A DNA stretch of 64,000 nucleotides from Promicromonospora iranensis (GCF_028994775.1 NZ_JAJQMN010000005.1:415297-479296); one strand, 5' to 3'. Shown: positions 7,163 to 16,676, counted from the first letter of the stretch. Made by a program: numbers and translations. The notes: a model not told the origin generated them from the letters alone.

Positions 7163-10066
7163 ATGGGGTCGCAGAGCGCTGCCGAGCGGTCGGGGGACGG
7201 CTTCGTACGCTGGTCCTGGACCGCCGCCGTCGCCGTCCTCGCACTCGCCCTGATCCTCGCCGGCCCCTTCGACCAGGCCACTCGCGAGACGATCTCGATG
7301 ACCGCGATCGCCATAGCGGGTGTCGTCGCGGCAGTGAGCTGCGGATGGCGCGCGTCCCGATCGACAGGCCGCCGCCGCCGGGCATGGGGAATCCTCAGCC
7401 TCGGTGGGGTCGTCGGGCTGACCGGCAACGTATACGCAGGACTCGTCGGCGACCCGGAGACGGGAGACGCCGCCTACATCGCCGCCCTCCTGCTCGGCGT
7501 CGTCGGCCTCTCGCTCTTCCCGGCGGTCCGCCCGCGCGGCCAGGAGCTCGTGCGCATGCTGCTGGACAGCGTCGTGGTCGGCGGCTCCGTCCTGTACATC
7601 GCGGTGTTCGCCGTCTTCCTGGACGCGGACACCGCGGAATCGCAGGTGGCACCCACCGCCTACGCTCTGCCGCTCGTCGACGCCCTGCTCGCCACCCTCG
7701 CGGTCCTCGTCATGACCCGCTCGAACGCCGCCGAGCGCGTACCGCTCGTGCTCGTCGGCGGCGGATTCGTCCTGTACGCCGTGTCCGACGTGGCCTTCGC
7801 GCTCCTGTCCGCGTCCGACGGCTTCACGTTCGGCAGCCCCCTCGACGCGGGCTGGGTCGGCGGCTACGTCGCCATCGCGCTCGCGGCTCGCCACCCCGCC
7901 GCATCCGGCGGACCCACCCACACACCGTCCAGAGGCGTCGCCCCGTCCAGAGGCGGGACACCGGTGCTCCGCACGGTCGTGACCTTCTGCCTCTTCCTGG
8001 CAGCGGCCCTGGTCCGCGTCGTCCAGACGGGCCAGGGGCTGCCCTGGGTGGCGAACGCACTCTGGGTCGCCGTGCTCGTCGCCGTCGTCTCCCGTCAGAT
8101 CCTCGTCGTCGTGGACAACGAGTCCCTGCGCCACGGTCTCGAACAACGCGTCCTCGAACGCACCGGCCAGCTGCGCTCCCTGGCGAGCGAACGCGAACGG
8201 ACCCTGGAGTCCGTGGCCGACGGCATCTACGGGGTGGACGCCCGGGGCCGGGTGACCTTCGTCAACGCGGCCGCGGCACACACGCTCCGCGCTTCCGCGG
8301 CCGACCTGGTGGGACGCGAGGCCCACGCCACGTTCCACGCCCCCGCCGGGGACGGCACCCCGCACCCGGTCGAGAACTGCTACGTCACCGAGGCGATCCG
8401 CGACGGCATCACGGCCACCGCCGAACAGGACGTCTACCGGTGCCTCGACGGCACCGACGTCCCCGTCGAGGTCACCGCCAGCCCTCTGCGCGACGACGGC
8501 AGGATCCGCGGCGCTGTCGTCGCGTTCCGCGACGTCACCGAACGGCGCGAGATGGAACGCATCAAGGACGAGTTCGTGTCCGTGGTCAGCCACGAGCTGC
8601 GCACACCCCTGACGGCGATCCGCGGCGCGCTCGGCCTCCTCGAGAGCAGAGTCCTCGACAGTCGCCCCGAGCAGGCGGCCCGCATGGTCCGCATCGCGCT
8701 CACCAGCAGCGAAAGGCTCGGTCGGCTCGTCGACGACATCCTCGACACCGAGCGACTCAGCGCCAGCACCACCCGGTTCGACCTCGAGGAGCACCGCGTC
8801 GACGACCTGGTGGCCGCAGCCGTCGAACAGGTCTCCGTCCAGGCGAACAAGGCCGGGGTCGACCTCCGACCGGTCGCCACCCCCGAGGTCGTCCGGGCGG
8901 ACGGCGAACGCATCGTGCAGACCCTGACGAACCTCCTGGGCAACGCCGTACGGTTCTCCCCACGCGGCAGCTCCGTCCACGTGACGGCACGGCCTGCCGG
9001 CGAGTCCGTCGAGCTGCGCGTCGATGACGAGGGCCGTGGTATCCCAGCCGACAAGCTCGAAGCCGTCTTCCGCCGCTTCGAGCAGGTCGACGCCTCCGAC
9101 ACACGCGAAAAGGGCGGCAGCGGGCTCGGCCTGGCCATCGCACGCAGCATCGTCGAGCGACACGGCGGCCGCCTCTGGGCGATCAGCGAGGGCGAGAACC
9201 AGGGATCAAGCTTCCGCTTCACGCTCCGCCGCGTCCCCCCACGCCCCGCCGGCACCACGAACCACGCACACGAGGACACCATCACCGCGACACGGGTGGT
9301 CATCGTGGACGACGACCCCGACGTCGTCGACGTGTTCCGCACCGTGCTGGAGGAACGAGGCTACGACGCCATCGGCGTCACCGACGGCCAGGCGGCGCTC
9401 GCGGTCATCCAGGAGGAGCCGCCCGACGCGATCATGCTCGACCTCGCGATGCCTGGCACGAGCGGGGCGGAGGTACTGAGCCGGCTGCGGCAGTCCGCCG
9501 CGACCTCCGAGATCCCGGTGGTGGTGGTGTCCGTGACGCCACCGGGCGATGCCGTGGGGACCGCGGCGCTGGCCGACGCCTGGCTCGTCAAGCCGGTGGA
9601 CCCCGCACGTCTGGTCGAGACCGTGCAGGACGTCGTCCGACGGCGACCGCACCACGACCGGGTCCTGGTCGTCGAGGACGACGACGACCTGCGCACGGTG
9701 GCGTCGGCCGTCCTGGAGCGCGCAGGGCTGGCGGTCACGCAGGCGCGCTCGGTGGCCGAGGCGCGCGAAGCGCTGGCCGGGGGCGCGGCGCCCGACCTCG
9801 TCGTGCTGGACCTCACGCTCCCCGGCGGCAGCGGACAGGAGCTGGTGGCCGACCTGCGTCGCGACGGCCGCCTGCGCCAGGTCCCGCTCGTCGTCTTCAC
9901 GGGTGCCGAGATCAGCGCCCGGGAGCGCACGGACCTTCGCCTGGGCCGCACCGTCTACCTGACCAAGGGTCGCACCGTGCCGGACGGCGTCCTGGGCTCC
10001 GTGCTCGACCTCCTGGACGCCGTCGCCGGCCGCGCCGGCGACCCACCGGACAGCTCCGACCAGTGA
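7163..10066 (+). CDS. Membrane hybrid histidine kinase with two receivers
   Basis: A 967-residue protein. Residues 1 to about 330 contain eight or so hydrophobic segments (the first is WTAAVAVLALALILAG), an uncharacterised membrane sensor. A short coiled linker (LEQRVLERTGQLRSLASE) leads to a PAS domain (about 350-460), then HisKA with H-box SHELRTPLTAIRGAL (His477) and HATPase with N-box NLLGNAVRFS and G boxes DEGRGIP and GSGLGLAIA. Two C-terminal receivers follow: REC1 with Asp760 in MLDLAMPG and REC2 with Asp883 in VLDLTLPG. The ATG at 7163 has GAGGG just upstream. It ends 7 bases before the arginine decarboxylase gene, suggesting co-transcription. Confidence 0.88.
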   Translation: MGSQSAAERSGDGFVRWSWTAAVAVLALALILAGPFDQATRETISMTAIAIAGVVAAVSCGWRASRSTGRRRRAWGILSLGGVVGLTGNVYAGLVGDPETGDAAYIAALLLGVVGLSLFPAVRPRGQELVRMLLDSVVVGGSVLYIAVFAVFLDADTAESQVAPTAYALPLVDALLATLAVLVMTRSNAAERVPLVLVGGGFVLYAVSDVAFALLSASDGFTFGSPLDAGWVGGYVAIALAARHPAASGGPTHTPSRGVAPSRGGTPVLRTVVTFCLFLAAALVRVVQTGQGLPWVANALWVAVLVAVVSRQILVVVDNESLRHGLEQRVLERTGQLRSLASERERTLESVADGIYGVDARGRVTFVNAAAAHTLRASAADLVGREAHATFHAPAGDGTPHPVENCYVTEAIRDGITATAEQDVYRCLDGTDVPVEVTASPLRDDGRIRGAVVAFRDVTERREMERIKDEFVSVVSHELRTPLTAIRGALGLLESRVLDSRPEQAARMVRIALTSSERLGRLVDDILDTERLSASTTRFDLEEHRVDDLVAAAVEQVSVQANKAGVDLRPVATPEVVRADGERIVQTLTNLLGNAVRFSPRGSSVHVTARPAGESVELRVDDEGRGIPADKLEAVFRRFEQVDASDTREKGGSGLGLAIARSIVERHGGRLWAISEGENQGSSFRFTLRRVPPRPAGTTNHAHEDTITATRVVIVDDDPDVVDVFRTVLEERGYDAIGVTDGQAALAVIQEEPPDAIMLDLAMPGTSGAEVLSRLRQSAATSEIPVVVVSVTPPGDAVGTAALADAWLVKPVDPARLVETVQDVVRRRPHHDRVLVVEDDDDLRTVASAVLERAGLAVTQARSVAEAREALAGGAAPDLVVLDLTLPGGSGQELVADLRRDGRLRQVPLVVFTGAEISARERTDLRLGRTVYLTKGRTVPDGVLGSVLDLLDAVAGRAGDPPDSSDQ

Positions 10067-10073
10067 GGACCTC

Positions 10074-10592
10074 ATGACCGATGCCCTGACGATCCGCGTG
10101 AGTGCCGGAACCGGAACCGGTCGGACCACGCTCGCCGCTTTTGACGCCGCGCTCGCCGACGCGGGCGTCAGCGACTTCAACCTCGTCCGCCTGAGCTCGA
10201 TCGTCCCGCCCGGCAGCCGGGTGCTCGAGGTCGACGGCCGCGACCAGCTGCGCGGCGAGCACGGAGACGTCCTGCACTGCGTCTACGCACGGGAGCACGC
10301 GGCGCTCCCGGGGCACGAGGCCTGGGCCGGCATCGCCTGGTCGCTGCGGGACGACAACAGCGGCGCCGGCCTCTTCGTCGAGCACGAGGGCCCCTCGCGC
10401 GAGCAGGTGTCCACGGATCTCACGCACAGCCTGGAGGACCTGTCGGCCACGCGCGGAGGGGCGTACCAGCCGGCGGGTCGGCTGGTCACGGGCCTCACCT
10501 GTACCACGCTGCCCGTCTGCGCGGTGGTCGTGGCGACCTTCCGCCGCACGGGCTGGTACACGGGCGAGGAGGAGGTCGGCGGTGGCCGCTGA
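10074..10592 (+). CDS. Pyruvoyl-dependent arginine decarboxylase
   Basis: A 172-residue proenzyme of the PvlArgDC family, which converts arginine to agmatine and CO2. The self-cleavage site is the Ser-Ser pair in NLVRLSSIVPPG (near residues 41-42): cleavage there turns the second Ser into the pyruvoyl cofactor and gives a small beta and a larger alpha chain. The strand AWAGIAWSLRDD and the segment CTTLPVCAVVVATF also fit the family. The length matches archaeal and bacterial members. It lies 7 bases after the hybrid kinase and overlaps the next gene by 11 bases, so translation is probably coupled. Confidence 0.85.
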   Translation: MTDALTIRVSAGTGTGRTTLAAFDAALADAGVSDFNLVRLSSIVPPGSRVLEVDGRDQLRGEHGDVLHCVYAREHAALPGHEAWAGIAWSLRDDNSGAGLFVEHEGPSREQVSTDLTHSLEDLSATRGGAYQPAGRLVTGLTCTTLPVCAVVVATFRRTGWYTGEEEVGGGR

Positions 10593-11124
10593 CATCACCT
10601 TCGAGCCGGCCGTCGACGGCGAGGTGGCCCAACGCTTCTGGGAGCTGTACCTCGAGGCCTTCGCACCGTTGCGCACCCGTGCGGCGGCCCGGCACGTGCT
10701 GCTCCGCGAGGAGTTCGACGCGGAGATGGCCGACCAGCGCGTGACCAAGATCCTCGCTCACGACGAGCAGGGTGCGGCGGTCGGGCTGACCACGCTCGCG
10801 ACGGACCTCGCCGCGGTGCCGTGGGTGAGCCCCGAGTTCTTCGCCGAGCGATACCCCGAGCAGGCAGCCCGCGGAGCGGTCTGGTACATCGGGTTCACGC
10901 TCGCACATCCGGGCCGGCGCTCCACGCGAACCTTCATGGACATGATCGACGCCCTGGTCGCACACCTCGCCGAGCACCGCGTGGTGTGCGCCTACGACGT
11001 CTCCCGGTTCAACGACGACTCCTTGCGCTTCGCCGACAACCTGCGCCGCCATCTCGAGCGCACGCAGGACGTGACGGTCGAGCGCGTGGACCAGCAGACG
11101 TACTACGCGACGACGTTCCACTGA
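10582..11124 (+). CDS. Putative GNAT-like acetyltransferase
   Basis: A 180-residue protein starting with GTG inside the end of the decarboxylase gene. Its predicted order of strands and helices is GNAT-like: an N-terminal helix pair, a central strand (VWYIGFTLAHPGRR, about residues 93-106) with basic residues that could contact CoA phosphates, then a helix (TFMDMIDALVAHLAEH). The acetyl-CoA loop is degenerate, so assignment is moderate. The overlap with PvlArgDC suggests it acts on agmatine or a derived amine, or modifies the decarboxylase; this is context inference only. Confidence 0.5.
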   Translation: MAADITFEPAVDGEVAQRFWELYLEAFAPLRTRAAARHVLLREEFDAEMADQRVTKILAHDEQGAAVGLTTLATDLAAVPWVSPEFFAERYPEQAARGAVWYIGFTLAHPGRRSTRTFMDMIDALVAHLAEHRVVCAYDVSRFNDDSLRFADNLRRHLERTQDVTVERVDQQTYYATTFH

Positions 11125-11181
11125 CCCGGCCGGTCGGCCCGCTGACCCGGCCGGTCGGCCCGCTGACCCGGCCGGTCGGCC
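11121..11181. repeat. Three tandem copies of a 21-bp unit
   Basis: Nearly three copies of a 21-bp unit beginning ctgacccggccggtcggc fill the gap between the acetyltransferase gene and the cardiolipin synthase gene. The TGA stop of the acetyltransferase lies inside the first unit. Each copy is rich in CCGG self-complementarity and could form alternative hairpins. Confidence 0.88.
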
Positions 11182-11223
11182 GGGTTCCGCGAACCTGGAC
11201 GTGCGACCGGGTACCGTGAGCGC

Positions 11224-12516
11224 GTGGCGTCTCGCAAGGTCCCTCGCAACCTTCCCAAGCTCACGCTGGACCTCCCCTCCGGCTTCATGCAACGTGCCCG
11301 CACGCTCACGACCCGGGCCGCGATCATCGCGGCGGCCGTACCCGTCGGGGCAGCGATCGCACTCACCGTCACGGACAAGATCCGACGGCGCCTGCACCCG
11401 CTCACGTCGAACTTCCCCACGGAGAAGCCGCTCACCGAGCACATCGACCAGACCGCCACCACCGTCTACACCTATGGCGCCGACCTGTTCGAGGCCATGC
11501 TCGAGGCCATCGCCGGCGCACGCAAGACCGTGATGCTGGAGTCGTACATCTGGAAGAACGACCAGATGGGGCAACGGTTCAAGCAGGCGCTGATCGACGC
11601 CGCCGCGCGCGGCGTGGACGTCTACGTCATCGTCGACGGCTTCGCCAACCTGGTCGTCCCGTACTCGTTCTTCCGCTTCCCGCCCTCCGTGCACGTGCTG
11701 CGCTTCCCCGTGCTACGGCCCGGCATGGCGTACCTCAACATCCGCACCTCCGGCCGTGACCACCGCAAGATCCTCGTGGTCGACGACGAGACCGGATTCG
11801 TCGGCGGGTACAACATCGGCTCCCTGTACGCCACACACTGGCGCGACACCCACGTGCGCCTCCAAGGCCCTTCCGCGTGGGAGCTGCGCAACGCGTTCGT
11901 CGACTTCTGGAACCGGCACCGCAAGCAGCGCCACCCCATCCTGGCCGACGCCGGTTCCGGCACCTGGCTTCCCCACCTCAAGGCCGCGCGCAACGCGCCG
12001 TCCGAGCTCGTGTTCCCCATCCGCGGGATCTACCTCGACGCCATCGACCGGGCCATCAGCCACGTCTACATCACACAGGCCTACTTCATCCCCGACCACG
12101 ACATCCACGCCGGGCTGCTGGCCGCCGCCGCACGCGGCGTCGACGTCCGCGTGCTGGTACCGCACCGCTCCAACCATGTGGTGGCCGACTGGCTCGCCCG
12201 CGGCCAGTACGCGTCCCTGCTGCGCGGCGGCGTGCGGATCTTCCTGTACCAGGGCGCCATGGTGCACGCCAAGACCGCCACCATCGACCGCCGCTGGACC
12301 ACCATCGGCACCGCCAACATCGACCGGCTCAGCCTCACCGGCAACTACGAGATCAACCTCGAGATCGTCGACCCCGGGCTGGCCGGCCGGATGGAGGACA
12401 TCTTCGCCATGGACCTGTCCAACGCGCAGGAGCTCACACTCGCGCAGTGGGAGGAGCGCGGCACGCTCGCCAAGATCGCCGAGTCCCTCCTCATCCCGCT
12501 CCGGCCCCTGCTGTAG
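11224..12516 (+). CDS. Phospholipase D-like cardiolipin synthase
   Basis: A 430-residue protein with one N-terminal hydrophobic segment (AAIIAAAVPVGAAIALTV, residues 33-50) and two PLD catalytic repeats. The first HKD motif is GRDHRKILVVDDETGFVGG, and the second is MVHAKTATIDRRWTTIGTAN. This architecture matches bacterial cardiolipin synthases that join two phosphatidylglycerols, although actinobacteria usually make cardiolipin with a CDP-alcohol enzyme, so another phosphatidyl transfer is possible. It starts with GTG at 11224. Its last 26 bases overlap the end of the convergent MscS gene. Confidence 0.85.
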   Translation: MASRKVPRNLPKLTLDLPSGFMQRARTLTTRAAIIAAAVPVGAAIALTVTDKIRRRLHPLTSNFPTEKPLTEHIDQTATTVYTYGADLFEAMLEAIAGARKTVMLESYIWKNDQMGQRFKQALIDAAARGVDVYVIVDGFANLVVPYSFFRFPPSVHVLRFPVLRPGMAYLNIRTSGRDHRKILVVDDETGFVGGYNIGSLYATHWRDTHVRLQGPSAWELRNAFVDFWNRHRKQRHPILADAGSGTWLPHLKAARNAPSELVFPIRGIYLDAIDRAISHVYITQAYFIPDHDIHAGLLAAAARGVDVRVLVPHRSNHVVADWLARGQYASLLRGGVRIFLYQGAMVHAKTATIDRRWTTIGTANIDRLSLTGNYEINLEIVDPGLAGRMEDIFAMDLSNAQELTLAQWEERGTLAKIAESLLIPLRPLL

Positions 12517-13657
12517 CGGCCGCCGCCGCGTCGGCAGAACCACGCACCACCGTGCCCCTCGCGCCGTCCTCCCATCGCGTCCGCGGCAGCGCGTCCGGCG
12601 CCTCCCGCTGCAGCCAGGTCACCAGACCCTCGCGCACCAGGCACCGCAGGTCCCACAGCGCCGAGCTGTCAGCGCCGCTGACCAGCGCCCGGGTCCGCAC
12701 CACACCCGACACCGCCGAGGTGACCTGCAGGTTCACCACCCGCCCGTCCCACAACGGGGACTGGGTCACCAGCCGTCGCAGCTCCGCCCGCATGGCGTCC
12801 AGCGGCACCCGGAAATCGACGTCGATCTCCACGGTGCCCAGCACCTCAGAGGACTTCCGCGTCCAGTTCTCGTACGGCGTCGACGTGAAGTAGGTACACG
12901 GCAGGATCAGCTTGCGCTCGTCCCAGATACCCACCACCACATAGGCCAGCGTGATGTCCTCGATGGTGCCCCACTCGCCCTCGACGACCACCACGTCACC
13001 CACCCGCACCGCGTCGCTGAACGCGATCTGCAGCCCCGCGAACACGTTCCCCAGCGCCGACTGCGCCGCCAGCGCCGCCACCACGGAGAGCACGCCCGCC
13101 GAGGCCAGCAGGCTGGCGCTCGCCGCCCGCGCCTCGGGGAACGTGAACAGGACGGCAGCACAGGCCACCACGGACACCAGACCGATGGTCAGGCGGCGCA
13201 CGACCATGATCTGGGTACGCAGCCGACGCGCATGCCGCCCCGACATGCGGTTGCCCACCCGGTGCAGGGCCCGGTCCTCGATGACGAGGGCGATGGTGGC
13301 GACCATCCAGGCCGAGCTGACGATCACCGACACGAGCACCACGTGCTGGAGCACGGGCAGCCAGTGGTCGCCCCGGTTCGCGGTCGACCACACGGCGATC
13401 CACATCCCGAGCACCATGAAGGTGGCGTGCGCGGGCTTGCGCAGCCGCAGGGCGATCTCCCGGACGGTGCCGTTGCCGCGGGCCGCGAACCGCACCAGCC
13501 TCGAGACCAGCATCACCGTGAAGAACGCCGCCGTGACGGCGAGCACCACCCACCCCAGGGTGACGGCGAGGTTGGTTGCCTGTTCGATCTCTTCCTCAGC
13601 CACGGGCACAGGGTCGCCCACGCCGACCACACGCCGCAAACTCCACAACCCGGACAC
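12491..13657 (-). CDS. MscS-family mechanosensitive channel
   Basis: Up to 388 residues. Four or five transmembrane segments precede the MscS pore helix and beta domain, seen as GVLSVVAALAAQSALGNVFA, then RVGDVVVVEGEWGTIEDITL. The cytoplasmic C-terminal domain follows and ends in an Ala/Gly-rich tail (AAAAATAGAGAG). Such channels open on membrane tension and release solutes on hypo-osmotic shock. Two GTG starts are possible (13657 and 13603) and neither has a good ribosome binding site; the shorter form begins VAEEEIEQ. The 3' end overlaps the convergent cardiolipin synthase gene. Confidence 0.83.
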   Translation of the reverse strand: MSGLWSLRRVVGVGDPVPVAEEEIEQATNLAVTLGWVVLAVTAAFFTVMLVSRLVRFAARGNGTVREIALRLRKPAHATFMVLGMWIAVWSTANRGDHWLPVLQHVVLVSVIVSSAWMVATIALVIEDRALHRVGNRMSGRHARRLRTQIMVVRRLTIGLVSVVACAAVLFTFPEARAASASLLASAGVLSVVAALAAQSALGNVFAGLQIAFSDAVRVGDVVVVEGEWGTIEDITLAYVVVGIWDERKLILPCTYFTSTPYENWTRKSSEVLGTVEIDVDFRVPLDAMRAELRRLVTQSPLWDGRVVNLQVTSAVSGVVRTRALVSGADSSALWDLRCLVREGLVTWLQREAPDALPRTRWEDGARGTVVRGSADAAAAATAGAGAG

Positions 13658-13708
13658 GGCATTTCGGGGGCCGATTTCATCCGCACCCCCGGGTCGGACG
13701 GGCGGGCG

Positions 13709-14386
13709 TCAGACGGTCAGCGACTCCCCCGGCGCCAGCCGCGAGTACGTGTACTGCCCGCCGAGCCGCGCCGTGTCCAGCCACCGCCCGGTCAGGGTGT
13801 GTCCCACCTCGGACAGCAGCGCGTCGTGGACCGGCACGACAGCCCTCGCGGGAACCGCCCGCGCGAAGTCGATCGCCTCGGCCAGCTTCATCCACGGCCC
13901 CGACACCGGGACCAGGAGGACGTCCAGGCCGCCCTCGGGCACCGCGACCGGCACCACGTACGAGTCGCCCGGGTGGTAGACGCTCGTGCCACCGGTCTCG
14001 ACCAGGTACGTCGCGTTCACCGCACGCGGTACCTCCGGGTGGATCAGCGCGTGGTCGCCACCACCGACCGTGACCCGGGCACCGGCCACGTCCAGCACCT
14101 GGCCCGGCTCCACCTCGTGCACCCGCCCGGCGGGCGCGCCGCCCTCGCGCAGGGCGTCCGCCGCGGGGCCGGTGGCCCACACGTGGAGGTCGAGGGCCGC
14201 ACCGAGGTGGGAGACAAGGGTGGGTACGTCGACGTGGTCGACGTGGTCGTGGGTGAGCAGCACCGCCGCGGCGCCGGTGAGGGCGGAGGCGGCGTCGCTG
14301 AAGGTGCCAGGGTCGATCACGAGGGTGCCGCCGCCGTGGGGCAGCTGGAGGGAGACGCATGCGTGACCGTGGAAGGTGAGCTGCAT
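13709..14386 (-). CDS. Metallo-beta-lactamase-fold hydrolase
   Basis: A 225-residue protein of the UPF0173/L-ascorbate lactonase-like branch. The metal site is HDHVDH in LLTHDHVDHVDV, with further ligands in GHACV (N-terminal), YHPGDS and PVHDALLS. It is a soluble hydrolase; the substrate is unknown in most members. It is transcribed in the same direction as the MerR-FtsR cluster but lies downstream of it, separated by about 100 bases. Confidence 0.82.
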   Translation of the reverse strand: MQLTFHGHACVSLQLPHGGGTLVIDPGTFSDAASALTGAAAVLLTHDHVDHVDVPTLVSHLGAALDLHVWATGPAADALREGGAPAGRVHEVEPGQVLDVAGARVTVGGGDHALIHPEVPRAVNATYLVETGGTSVYHPGDSYVVPVAVPEGGLDVLLVPVSGPWMKLAEAIDFARAVPARAVVPVHDALLSEVGHTLTGRWLDTARLGGQYTYSRLAPGESLTV

Positions 14387-14487
14387 GCCGGCAGGTTACG
14401 CCTGCCGGCCGGAGACAGCAGACCGCCTGGCCGGGGTGCGGTGCAGCCCCGTTCCAGACGGCTGAGTGAAGCGTGGTGGTGGTCCGG

Positions 14488-15078
14488 TCAGACGGCTGAC
14501 CGGGCCGCCCTGCGTTGGGCGAGCTCGTCGCCCTCGACGGCGGGCACGTCGGCGGTCTCCCCCTGGTCGAGGGTCTCGGTGGGCATCTGGGCCAGGGTGC
14601 CCTCGATCTCGCGCCAGACCCGGCCGACGGCGATGCCGAACACACCCTGCCCGCCGGCGACGAGATCGACCACCTCGTCGGGCGAGGTGCACTCGTACAC
14701 GCTCGCGCCGTCGGACATGAGGGTGATCTGTGCCAGGTCGTCGACGCCGCGCTCGCGCAGCGCGGTGACGGCGGTGCGGATCTGTTGCAGGGAGACGCCT
14801 GTGTCGAGGAGTCGCTTGACCACCTTGAGCACGAGGATGTCGCGGAAGCTGTACAACCGGTGTGTCCCGGATCCTGTGGCCGGCTTGATGCTCGGCTCCA
14901 CGAGGCCGGTACGGGCCCAGTAGTCGAGCTGACGGTACGTGATGCCGGCAATGTGGCAGGCCGTGGTGCCGCGATAGCCCGTCGTGGCGTCCTGCTCCGT
15001 CAGGTCCTCACCGAAGAGGAGACCCTGCGCGCCGTGCGGGACCGTAGCGCGTGTGGCTCTCTCACCGCTGGTGTTCAC
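14488..15078 (-). CDS. MerR-family regulator (McdR/Rv1830-like)
   Basis: A 196-residue protein with an N-terminal winged helix: GITYRQLDYWARTGLVEPS, then HRLYSFRDILVLKVVKRLLD. The C-terminal half is conserved only among actinobacteria. Its place after ftsR and the DUF151 nuclease matches mycobacterial Rv1830, reported as a cell-division regulator. The GTG start at 15078 has an AGGAGG site at ideal spacing. There are no metal-binding Cys residues typical of classical MerR sensors. Confidence 0.87.
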   Translation of the reverse strand: MNTSGERATRATVPHGAQGLLFGEDLTEQDATTGYRGTTACHIAGITYRQLDYWARTGLVEPSIKPATGSGTHRLYSFRDILVLKVVKRLLDTGVSLQQIRTAVTALRERGVDDLAQITLMSDGASVYECTSPDEVVDLVAGGQGVFGIAVGRVWREIEGTLAQMPTETLDQGETADVPAVEGDELAQRRAARSAV

Positions 15079-15177
15079 TGTGCCTCCTGGGGTGTCGTGG
15101 CCACGCTATGGCGCGTCGAAGGTGATTTCAAAGATGTGCGCCGTGAAAGCCTCGGCGTGTCGCGAGTTGGTCCACTT

Positions 15178-15705
15178 TCAGCCGGTTCTGCCCCCACCCT
15201 GGTTGCCGCTGCCGGGAGGCCCGAGGAAGTCTTCGGGTGTGACGTGATCCAGGAAGTCGCGGAACCGCTCGACCTCGGCCTGCTGGTCGACGTCGACGAT
15301 CTCGACGCCGGCCAGGGCGACGATCTCGGCGGAGCACAGGACCGGGCTGCCGGTGCGCACGGCCAGCGCTATCGCGTCGGAGGCCCGCGAGTCGAGGTGC
15401 ACGCCGTTGCTCAGGACGAGCTCGGCGAAGTAGATGCCGCCTTCGAGGGCGACGATGTCCACCCGTTCGAGCGTGACGCCGACGGCGCTGAGCACGTCGC
15501 GCAGCAGGTCGTGCGTCATGGGCCGGGGCGTGGCCAGGCCCGCCTGCGCCATGGCGATGGCGCTCGCCTCACGTGCTCCGATGACGATCGGGATGGCCAG
15601 GTCGGCGGCGCTGTCGAGCAGCAGCACCACGATCTCCTGATCGCGCTGCTGCTGTCGCACGCCGAGGATCTCCACGGGGACCATCGGCACGTCGTCCGGC
15701 CTCAC
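15178..15705 (-). CDS. DUF151 bifunctional nuclease family protein
   Basis: A 175-residue homologue of mycobacterial Rv1829. The DUF151 core includes LPIVIG-type sequence (IPIVIGAREASAIAMA), a TPRPMTHDLL motif and SRASDAIALAVRTGSPV. Plant members have DNase and RNase activity; the bacterial role is unresolved. The Pro/Gly-rich C-terminus (GPPGSGNQGGG) is probably disordered. The GTG start at 15705 follows the ftsR gene after about 160 bases. Confidence 0.88.
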   Translation of the reverse strand: MRPDDVPMVPVEILGVRQQQRDQEIVVLLLDSAADLAIPIVIGAREASAIAMAQAGLATPRPMTHDLLRDVLSAVGVTLERVDIVALEGGIYFAELVLSNGVHLDSRASDAIALAVRTGSPVLCSAEIVALAGVEIVDVDQQAEVERFRDFLDHVTPEDFLGPPGSGNQGGGRTG

Positions 15706-15869
15706 GCTTTCACCGTACGGCTTCCGGCGGTCGCTCGTCGCGCGCTCGGGACAAATTCCTGGTCACGGACCGGTCGCCGGGCGGCAAAGATGGGTGAATT
15801 CTTGGTGCGCAGAGTGGTGGACGGGGCGTGCCGGAGCGCCGTCGGGTGCGTGTGACGTGGGGTTCGGCC

Positions 15870-16676
15870 TCAGCCGAGGTCGTCGATGCCCTGCCGGACC
15901 CAGGCGGCGTGCAGGCGGGTGAACAGCTCGCCCATGTCGCTCGCCATGCTGGCGGCGCGGCCGCGGGCCGCGCTGGCGTGCTGGCTGCGCAGGGGTGCGA
16001 CGACCTGGTCCACGAGCGCGACCTGCCGGTCGGCGGCGGTGCGGAACGAGCGCAGGTGGCGCGGTTCGATGCCGAACTCGGCCAGGGCGCCCGCGATCCG
16101 GGCGACATCGACGGCGCCCGAGCCGAACGTGCCGGCCGACGACGGCAGGAGCCCTGCCTGAGCGAGGTCCTGCACGAACTCCTCGGTGACGCCGGCGGCG
16201 TCGGCGACGGACTGTGCGGTCCAGCGGCGGCGGGCGGGTGAGCCGGTGCCGGCCAGGCGGGGTGCCGGGTGCTCGGCCGAGTCGGGGTCGGCGTCCATCG
16301 CGGCGAGGCGTTCCTTGATCACCTTCAGCGGCATGTAGCTGTCGCGCTGCTCGGTGAGGACGAAGCGCAGGCGCTCGACGTCGGCCTGGCTGTACTGGCG
16401 GTAGCCCGAGGGTGTGCGCACCGGCTCGATCAGGCCCTGCTCCTCGAGGAAGCGGAGCTTGGAGTGCGAGACGGACGGGAACTCCTGGCCCAGGGCGCGC
16501 AGGACGTCGCTGATGCGCATGGTGGCCTGGCGGGAGATCCCGCGGGGCCAGGGCGCGTCGACGCCGTCGTCGGCGTGGCCGTGCTCGTCGTCCTGGACGC
16601 GCTCGTGGGCCCGGTCGTGGCGTGGGTCGGTGCCGCCGTGGACCCCACGATGGTCGCGTGCGGCGCCTGCGGTCAC
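15870..16676 (-). CDS. ftsR: MerR-type cell division regulator FtsR
   Basis: 268 residues from a GTG at 16676, which overlaps the garA stop as GTGA; this start was preferred because it gives translational coupling. A His/Asp-rich N-terminal tail of about 50 residues precedes the winged helix (MRISDVLRALGQEFP, SHSKLRFLEEQGLIEP, SGYRQYSQADVERLRF). A second HTH-like segment (TAQSVADAAGVTEEFVQDLA) lies mid-protein. The C. glutamicum orthologue activates ftsZ transcription. Immediate linkage with garA is the standard actinobacterial arrangement. Confidence 0.88.
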   Translation of the reverse strand: MTAGAARDHRGVHGGTDPRHDRAHERVQDDEHGHADDGVDAPWPRGISRQATMRISDVLRALGQEFPSVSHSKLRFLEEQGLIEPVRTPSGYRQYSQADVERLRFVLTEQRDSYMPLKVIKERLAAMDADPDSAEHPAPRLAGTGSPARRRWTAQSVADAAGVTEEFVQDLAQAGLLPSSAGTFGSGAVDVARIAGALAEFGIEPRHLRSFRTAADRQVALVDQVVAPLRSQHASAARGRAASMASDMGELFTRLHAAWVRQGIDDLG

